Assembly: GCA_035487155.1 (NCBI GenBank)
Contig: DATHMK010000088.1
Location: forward strand, 48,086-112,085
Direction of reading: 5' to 3'
Origin: DAIDKA01 sp035487155
Lineage (GTDB): Bacteria > Pseudomonadota > Gammaproteobacteria > Steroidobacterales > Steroidobacteraceae
Length of the DNA: 64,000 bases
Shown here: piece after piece, positions 59,784-64,000 of the stretch
Numbering within the stretch: position 1 is the stretch's first letter
Layout: every line of letters begins with the position of its first letter
The notes under the pieces: model-generated
Databases searched by the model: none
What the model saw: the letters and a program-made list of their open reading frames with translations, nothing else
Told to the model about the DNA's origin: nothing
Translations under genes and position numbers: made by a program

Positions 59784-60929
59784 CTAGAGTTCCGTCAGAG
59801 CATCGACGATGTTCAGCCTGGCCGCGCGCAGCCCTGGCACGCTGACGCTGAGGAGGGCCACCAGCGCGGCTCCGAGAATGCCCAGGGCCATGACCGTCAT
59901 GGGCATAGAAAGCCCGGGTATGTACTTGCCGGCAAGGGGGAAGGCGGCCAGAGCCAACATCAGACCCAGCAGCGAGGCCGCGATGCAGATCAGCAGCGAC
60001 TCGGCCGCGATGAGGACAAACACCGTCCGGTTGCCGAAGCCGAGCGTCTTCAGGACGGCCAGCTCGGGTGTGCGCTCGCGCAGCGCCTGCATCACCATGG
60101 TGGCGGTTGAGAACACCAAAGCCGCCAGCACCGCGCTTAGGATCCAGCGGATGGCGAAGTTCAAATCGCCGAGTGATTGCAGCGTCTGCTGCGAGCGTTC
60201 CCTGAACGAGGCCGTTGCGGTTGGAGTCGCAGAGTTGGCGAAGGCGTGATCGATGGCTTCGCTCACGGCGGCCGCCTGCTTCGGGTCCGCGGCAATTGCG
60301 TAGAAGTGGCCCACCGCGCCCTTGTTGAGCGCGCGCGCCTCATCGATGTAGTAGTAGTTGGCAAATACAAAATTGGCCTCGTCCCTATCGTGAAAGGTGA
60401 CCATGCCCACGATATCGAAGGCCCAGGTCGAGGAGCCGCTGCTCTGCAGCGTGCTCGAAGTGAGCGGAATCCTATCCCCGATATGCCATCCGTATTTTTT
60501 GGCGATGTCCGCCGTGATCAGTATCCCGGTTCGAGTCTTGCGCAGGGCCTCGAGGTCCTTGGGCTGAGCAATGAAGGCTTCCGGAGCCATCGTGAGGAAG
60601 AGGTCACTGGGCGGGATGGCGAAGACGTAAACCGATTGGGTCGGCTTCTGGTAGAAGGTCATCATCCCGTAATTGAAGGACACGGTTTTCACGCCGGGAA
60701 CGGACTTGAGGCGGCTCAGACCGGCAATCGACAGCGGCGCTCCGCCGTAGACGGCGGGACCGACATAGAGCACGTCCGCTCGAGTGTTGGCGATGACCCT
60801 GTCCATCCCGGTCTTCATGCCCTGCAGCACGCCGAACAGGGCGAAGGCCACGCAGACCTGAAGAAAAATCAGGGCCGTGCGCACCGGCTTGCGCCAGATG
60901 CCGGACCAGATCAGCGGGACAAATTTCAA
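59784..60929 (-). CDS. ABC transporter permease (FtsX/MacB-type)
   Basis: A 381-residue FtsX-like permease. TTG 60929 follows GGGGGG at good spacing and begins LKFVPLIWSGIWRKPVRTAL, the usual cytoplasmic start; the longer reading to 61007 has an unlikely N-terminus. The C-terminal block TPELAVLKTLGFGNRTVFVLI and final ARLNIVDAL are standard for the family. It heads the operon-like group at 54126-60929. MacB-type systems couple to an ATPase and an adaptor to move lipoproteins, toxins or lipids; neither partner is here. Confidence 0.9.
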   Translation of the reverse strand: MKFVPLIWSGIWRKPVRTALIFLQVCVAFALFGVLQGMKTGMDRVIANTRADVLYVGPAVYGGAPLSIAGLSRLKSVPGVKTVSFNYGMMTFYQKPTQSVYVFAIPPSDLFLTMAPEAFIAQPKDLEALRKTRTGILITADIAKKYGWHIGDRIPLTSSTLQSSGSSTWAFDIVGMVTFHDRDEANFVFANYYYIDEARALNKGAVGHFYAIAADPKQAAAVSEAIDHAFANSATPTATASFRERSQQTLQSLGDLNFAIRWILSAVLAALVFSTATMVMQALRERTPELAVLKTLGFGNRTVFVLIAAESLLICIAASLLGLMLALAAFPLAGKYIPGLSMPMTVMALGILGAALVALLSVSVPGLRAARLNIVDALTEL

Positions 60930-61280
60930 ACCAGACCCCCCCGTTGAGCCGCGAAGCCAACGAGAAGACTGTTGCCAGGGTGAAGTAGTTTCACCGATTG
61001 GCGGCATTTCTGAGGGGGCGGCCTGTCCCGACCCGGCGTGATGAGCAGTGCTGGCGCGGGAAGTGCCGCTTCCGGGAAGGTTCGACCGATAACCCCAAGC
61101 CTGCGGTCACTTGAAAGAGGTCAGGGTGAAAATAACTTCAATATAATCATGGCTCTAGAGGGGGGATTCGAGCCTGCGGCGCCTGCGTTCTCATCCCGGC
61201 GCAAGCGCCGTACCCGGCGCGGCTCCCGCCGCCGCAGAGCCTGCGACGACGGGAGCATGGCATCTGCCGATCAATGCATA
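60930..61280. other. non-coding stretch with tRNA-3'-end-like fragment
   Basis: No convincing gene lies here. The minus strand ahead of the permease gene has AT-rich segments (around 61125-61148) that may hold its promoter. A tRNA-3'-like fragment at 61150-61177 and GC-rich inverted sequences around 61195-61250 are the only other structures. Small plus-strand reading frames across it translate a tRNA antisense and look spurious. Confidence 0.5.
61150..61177 (-). other. tRNA 3'-end-like fragment with CCA
   Basis: On the minus strand, a T-arm-like segment (GCAGG, loop CTCGAAT, CCCCC) is followed by CTCTAGA, G and CCA ending at 61150. Stem pairing is imperfect and no matching 5' acceptor strand TCTAGAG is found upstream. 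It is not an intact tRNA. Such remnants often mark att sites left by integrating elements. Confidence 0.35.
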
Positions 61281-61811
61281 TCAGGGCTCGATGCGCACCG
61301 CTGACGAGGTACCGGGATAGCCCGTTGCGGGCGCCGGCGTCGGCGCTCCCGGGGCAGGCACCACGTTGTTGTCCATGTCATAGAACACCGTCACGTTGGT
61401 TCCCGTGTAGGAGTTTCCGTCCTTGGACAGCGTGTCGGTCTCGGTCTCATTGAACCAGCCGGCGATCATTCCGCTGGAATCAAAGATCCAACCGAAGTGA
61501 TTGCGCGACACAGTCCAGGGGCCCGTGGCGATCCAGGAGCCCATGCAGATGTTTCCGCCGATGGTCGGGTGAGTGATGTTCTCCCACTCGGTGCCATCGC
61601 TATGCCATTGAATGAAGGCCTGGCCAACCGGACCGTAATTCACCAGCCAGGTGCCAACGATGCCTTCATGTTCGGCGAAGTTCGGGTGATGAAAGGGCAG
61701 TGTGACCTGCTTGCCGTTCCCGCCACCTGGATAGGCGCAGTTGGCCTGCGCCGACACTCCGAAGAGCGTTGCGGTCGCGACGAATGCGATTCCGATGAGA
61801 GCCGTTTTCAT
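61281..61811 (-). CDS. secreted protein of unknown function
   Basis: A 176-residue exported protein from ATG 61811, preceded by AGGGG. The signal peptide ends in VSAQANC. The mature part is Trp/Gly-rich: GIVGTWLVNYGPVGQAFIQW, NICMGSWIATGPWTVSRNHF and GMIAGWFNETETD, with a Pro/Ala-rich end. The strands suggest a lipocalin-like or other small beta barrel. I recall similar hypothetical proteins in soil bacteria. Function not assignable. Confidence 0.8.
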   Translation of the reverse strand: MKTALIGIAFVATATLFGVSAQANCAYPGGGNGKQVTLPFHHPNFAEHEGIVGTWLVNYGPVGQAFIQWHSDGTEWENITHPTIGGNICMGSWIATGPWTVSRNHFGWIFDSSGMIAGWFNETETDTLSKDGNSYTGTNVTVFYDMDNNVVPAPGAPTPAPATGYPGTSSAVRIEP

Positions 61812-62253
61812 GGAGATTACCCCTGTGTAAGTTTGTTGCGTTGCAATGTCGATCGATGTGCCAAACCGGTTGATGGAGCGTTTGGATAGCGATCTGCGCA
61901 CACATATGGCCCAAACCCGCTGAATGGTCTTTGGGTGGCCTATGAATCCTTATTAAAGGTTTTGAAATCACACCAATCGGCCAGACGTTGGGGCGTCAGT
62001 CGGCTTACTGGTCGACGGCAGCACCGCGCCAGGCATTGCAGGATGCGTTGTCCACCGGGATTTCTGACGCACGCCCATCCAGGGGACTCGAACGACAGCC
62101 CACGCCACATGACACTGAGTGAGGTTGGTCAGGCTTAAGGTCCTGAATGCCCTGCACCCTTGGACATTCAACCTCACTGGGGCCGACGCCCGGGCAAGCG
62201 CGCTCTCAATAGGGCGTAGGTTCGACCCTACGCGATCCAGCATCCAAGCCCAA
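61812..62253. other. non-coding stretch between two minus-strand genes
   Basis: No supported gene. It contains the leader of the gene at 61811 and a T-arm-like hairpin at 62214-62233. The open frames here translate tRNA-like sequence and lack ribosome sites. Confidence 0.45.
62214..62233 (+). other. T-arm-like hairpin downstream of the esterase gene
   Basis: GCGTAGG (62214-62220), loop TTCGAC and CCTACGC (62227-62233) form a perfect 7-bp stem that looks like a tRNA T-arm with a shortened loop, followed by GATCCAGCATCCA. It is just past the esterase stop on the other strand and may instead be a transcription end signal. Confidence 0.35.
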
Positions 62254-63444
62254 CTACCGACTTCCGGTTGCGTCCGGATCGATGCCAGCTTGCACCAGCA
62301 TCGTCCGTGGTCCGGCCCATCCGGGTTCCAGCGCCATGGATCTCTTCAGGCGCTGCGTGGCGAGTGGCTTGTTCTTCATGTCCAAGGCCAGACGTCCGCC
62401 GTAGTAGTAGGCGGTGGCGCTGGTCGGATACAACTGCATGGCCTGGCTGATGATCGGTTCCGCCTCCGCGAATCGGCCGGCACCTTCCAGTGCATTGAAG
62501 ACCGAGAACAGTGTTTCTTGCGGCGGCGCCACGGTGTAGCCCAGGCGCGCTGAGATTGCGGCGTAGTGCTTCTCGAGCCCGCTCGCGCCTGACTCCTCAT
62601 AGAGCTGGAATGGATCGGCGATCCGCCAACCCGTGAAAATGACCTGCAATCCGTCATAGATGCTGCGCACCGGGATGCTGCCGTGCGTTTCCTCCGGATA
62701 GCGGCGATAGGTAAATCGCAGGCTGCTGCGAAAAGTCCGCTCCTGCAGCCAAGAGGCCATTTGCCAACTGCCGCTGAGCATGCTGCCGCCCTCATTCGCC
62801 AGGGTCATGTATATATCGGCCGCGACCGCTTGGTGCTCGCGCAGGTAGGCATCCACCTCCTGGGCGAGATCCTTGCTGTCACCGAAGGCGGGGCTTGCGA
62901 GCACGTAACCCTTGAAGGCGTCGGGCCGGCGTATCAGCGCATACAGCACCAGCAGCCCGCCGTCGGAATGGCCCGCCAGCACCCGATAGGGCTGCGTGCG
63001 ATAGTCCTGATCAATCCTCGGCATCAGTTCGCTGGCGATGAATTCGATGAACTTTTCCGGCCCGCCGTGGCCCGAGGGCACGACTCCTGGTGGCGGCTTG
63101 CCATGCGGGATAAGGTCGCGTGATCGGACCGTGTTCGGGATTCCGACCACGATCATCGGTGGAATAAAATCGGCCGCCGCCAGCGCATCAACCGTGGTAC
63201 TCGCGTGCGCAAAGTCATCCTCGCCATCCAGCACGATCAATACCGGGTAGCGATCGGTGCTGGCGTCGTAATTGGGCGGCCGGTGCACCTGATAACGGCG
63301 CGTTTCGCCCATGCTGGGGGACACCAGCTGGAATTGCTGGCCGATGGCAATGGGTTCGCCGGCCGGTGCCGCGGCAACGCCCATAAGGCTCCAGGCCGAG
63401 AGCAACCCAAGCATCGCGCAGCGCCCGGGAATTCCTACGCGCAT
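62254..63444 (-). CDS. secreted alpha/beta-hydrolase (esterase D-like) with TPR-like tail
   Basis: A 396-residue exported protein with a signal peptide (about 1-28). The putative-esterase fold is recognised from RRYQVHRPPNYDASTDRYPV, LIVLDGEDDF, the nucleophile elbow VLAGHSDGGLLVLYAL and a late His in EETHGSIPVRS. Relatives include enterochelin (Fes/IroE) and S-formylglutathione-type esterases. The last ~90 residues (FSVFNALEGAGRFAEAEPI, AYYYGGRLALDMKNKPLA) form TPR-like helices. RBS GGGGAAGG precedes ATG 63444. Confidence 0.88.
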   Translation of the reverse strand: MRVGIPGRCAMLGLLSAWSLMGVAAAPAGEPIAIGQQFQLVSPSMGETRRYQVHRPPNYDASTDRYPVLIVLDGEDDFAHASTTVDALAAADFIPPMIVVGIPNTVRSRDLIPHGKPPPGVVPSGHGGPEKFIEFIASELMPRIDQDYRTQPYRVLAGHSDGGLLVLYALIRRPDAFKGYVLASPAFGDSKDLAQEVDAYLREHQAVAADIYMTLANEGGSMLSGSWQMASWLQERTFRSSLRFTYRRYPEETHGSIPVRSIYDGLQVIFTGWRIADPFQLYEESGASGLEKHYAAISARLGYTVAPPQETLFSVFNALEGAGRFAEAEPIISQAMQLYPTSATAYYYGGRLALDMKNKPLATQRLKRSMALEPGWAGPRTMLVQAGIDPDATGSR

Positions 63445-63831
63445 ACCTTCCCCCTGAAGCTGTGTGCGCTGAGGATTATAGCCGCCTCAACGGGGGCCGC
63501 GGCCGAGTATTGCGAGGGCCCGGCGCATCACAGCGGCCGAATTGATCTCAAGCCACCGCTGGAATTACCGGGAAAAAGCCGCGGCATCTTTGTCACGGAA
63601 ATCAAGGGAGCCCCTACTAGTCCCAGGGATCGAATGTATCTATCGGGAGGGTAACCGAGTACGGATTGGCGCCGGTCGTAAAGGGACTGCCGGCGACCGC
63701 TGCAAGCGCGCCAGTTGTGGCATCGATGCTCAAGACCGAGACGCTTCCGGATTTCAATGCTCTGGATGACAGGATTTGAACCTGCGACACCTACCTCCAG
63801 AATCTGTCCGAACCAAGCAGGCCGAGTGCTA
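63445..63831. other. non-coding stretch with tRNA-3'-end-like fragment
   Basis: No supported gene. It holds the esterase promoter region and a tRNA-3'-like fragment at 63758-63785. Several short frames in it translate the tRNA-like segment (for example the plus-strand MTGFEPATPTSR) and are considered artefacts. Confidence 0.5.
63758..63785 (-). other. tRNA 3'-end-like fragment
   Basis: On the minus strand, T-arm GCAGG, loop TTCAAAT, CCTGT is well paired and is followed by CATCCAGA and GCA instead of CCA. No matching 5' acceptor strand is seen, so the tRNA is incomplete. It resembles the 3' ends of tRNA-Pro-like genes and could be an attachment-site remnant. Confidence 0.4.
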
Positions 63832-64000
63832 TCAGAGGTCACGCCGGGCTTGCGCCAGGCGATGGACCGCTCTACGGATTTCTGTCCGGTCGAGTGATCC
63901 AAACCCCATGCGGGCGGCCTGCACGATCTGTCCCGACATCGAATGAGTGGACCCCGGCGTAAGTCCCACCTTGCGTTGGCGACCCGCCTCGGCCAGCGCG
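63832..64000 (-). CDS. C-terminal end of an unidentified protein, partial
   Basis: The minus-strand frame entering from the window edge ends at 63832 after 55 visible residues. It contains PGSTHSMSGQIVQAARMGFG and EIRRAVHRLAQARRDL. The helical, charged C-terminus could belong to a PLP-dependent or aminotransferase-like regulator, but too little is present to name a family. No stop occurs in this frame up to the edge. Confidence 0.55.
   Translation of the reverse strand, partial: ALAEAGRQRKVGLTPGSTHSMSGQIVQAARMGFGSLDRTEIRRAVHRLAQARRDL

Noticed and set aside
61150..61240. Complete tRNA gene on the minus strand
   Set aside because: The T-arm is imperfect and no pairing 5' acceptor strand exists, so only a fragment is claimed.
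61038..61304. Plus-strand 88-residue frame with EGGFEPAAP
   Set aside because: It also reads through a tRNA-like fragment and low-complexity Arg-rich sequence; no ribosome site.
63528..63902. Small frames with VAGSNPVIQ and MTGFEPATP-like sequences near 63.5-63.9 kb
   Set aside because: These are common mistranslations of tRNA-like DNA, and overlap the tRNA 3' fragment.
1..64000. CRISPR array, prophage or insertion sequence
   Set aside because: No regularly spaced repeats, integrase, transposase, capsid or terminase genes were seen.

Overview
The window is gene-dense, GC-rich DNA from a Gram-negative bacterium: two TonB-dependent receptors, an RND efflux tripartite set, a TorF-type porin, a PagL-like outer-membrane protein and Tat and lipoprotein signals are all present. 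Gene content and GC suggest a Gammaproteobacterium of the Steroidobacteraceae/Nevskiales/Xanthomonadales kind, but no marker gene settles this. I see no rRNA, intact tRNA, CRISPR array, insertion sequence or prophage.

Layout. 0-3.3 kb: two tandem related secreted proteins of unknown function, then a PadR-PspC pair behind a perfect inverted repeat. 3.4-8.3 kb: a TonB receptor whose start codon sits in a strong hairpin, converging on a subtilase-fold exoprotein and a flavin reductase-like gene. 8.4-12.7 kb: SYLF lipid-binding protein, tannase/feruloyl esterase, nitronate monooxygenase-like enzyme and a ChaA-type cation antiporter. 12.9-20.2 kb: an aromatic catabolism block with a type-B carboxylesterase, a LysR regulator, the ligA-ligB protocatechuate 4,5-dioxygenase, an MFS transporter coupled to an unknown 325-residue protein, a MarR regulator and a TorF porin. 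Two matching palindromes probably tie the MarR protein to its own divergent promoter region and to the porin promoter.

20.3-26.9 kb holds the most interesting locus: a RibD-reductase-domain protein, a GT4 glycosyltransferase, a PTPS/QueD-fold protein that lacks the family's catalytic residues, an MDR-type dehydrogenase without the usual catalytic-zinc cysteine, a fusion of a CDP-alcohol phosphotransferase with a sulfatase/LTA-synthase-like domain, and a SAM methyltransferase. These look like one pathway making a GTP-derived, glycosylated and phospho-linked, possibly membrane-bound compound. I know of no described product.

26.9-35.6 kb: a two-component system with a YncE-like propeller protein, divergent from a NodT/adaptor/RND efflux operon, with a CusR-like box between them. 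35.6-50 kb: Tat-exported SDR, small secreted proteins, a large STN-containing TonB receptor, a PAS-GGDEF-EAL protein, a gluconolactonase-like protein, a TonB-domain protein, a PagL-like protein, an aldo/keto reductase and a DUF4124/YXWGXW protein. 50-54 kb: an NTF2-like protein and a secreted ankyrin protein ending in an LprI-like domain. 54.1-60.9 kb, minus strand: an operon-like run of two FtsX/MacB-type permeases without an ATPase, a small unknown ORF, a beta-helix/propeller protein and a gluconolactonase-like protein. 61-64 kb: a secreted unknown protein, an esterase with a TPR-like tail, tRNA-3'-end-like fragments and the C-terminus of a gene running off the edge.

Many neighbouring genes overlap at their ends, both head-to-tail (ATGA/GTGA) and convergently, so transcription units are tightly packed.
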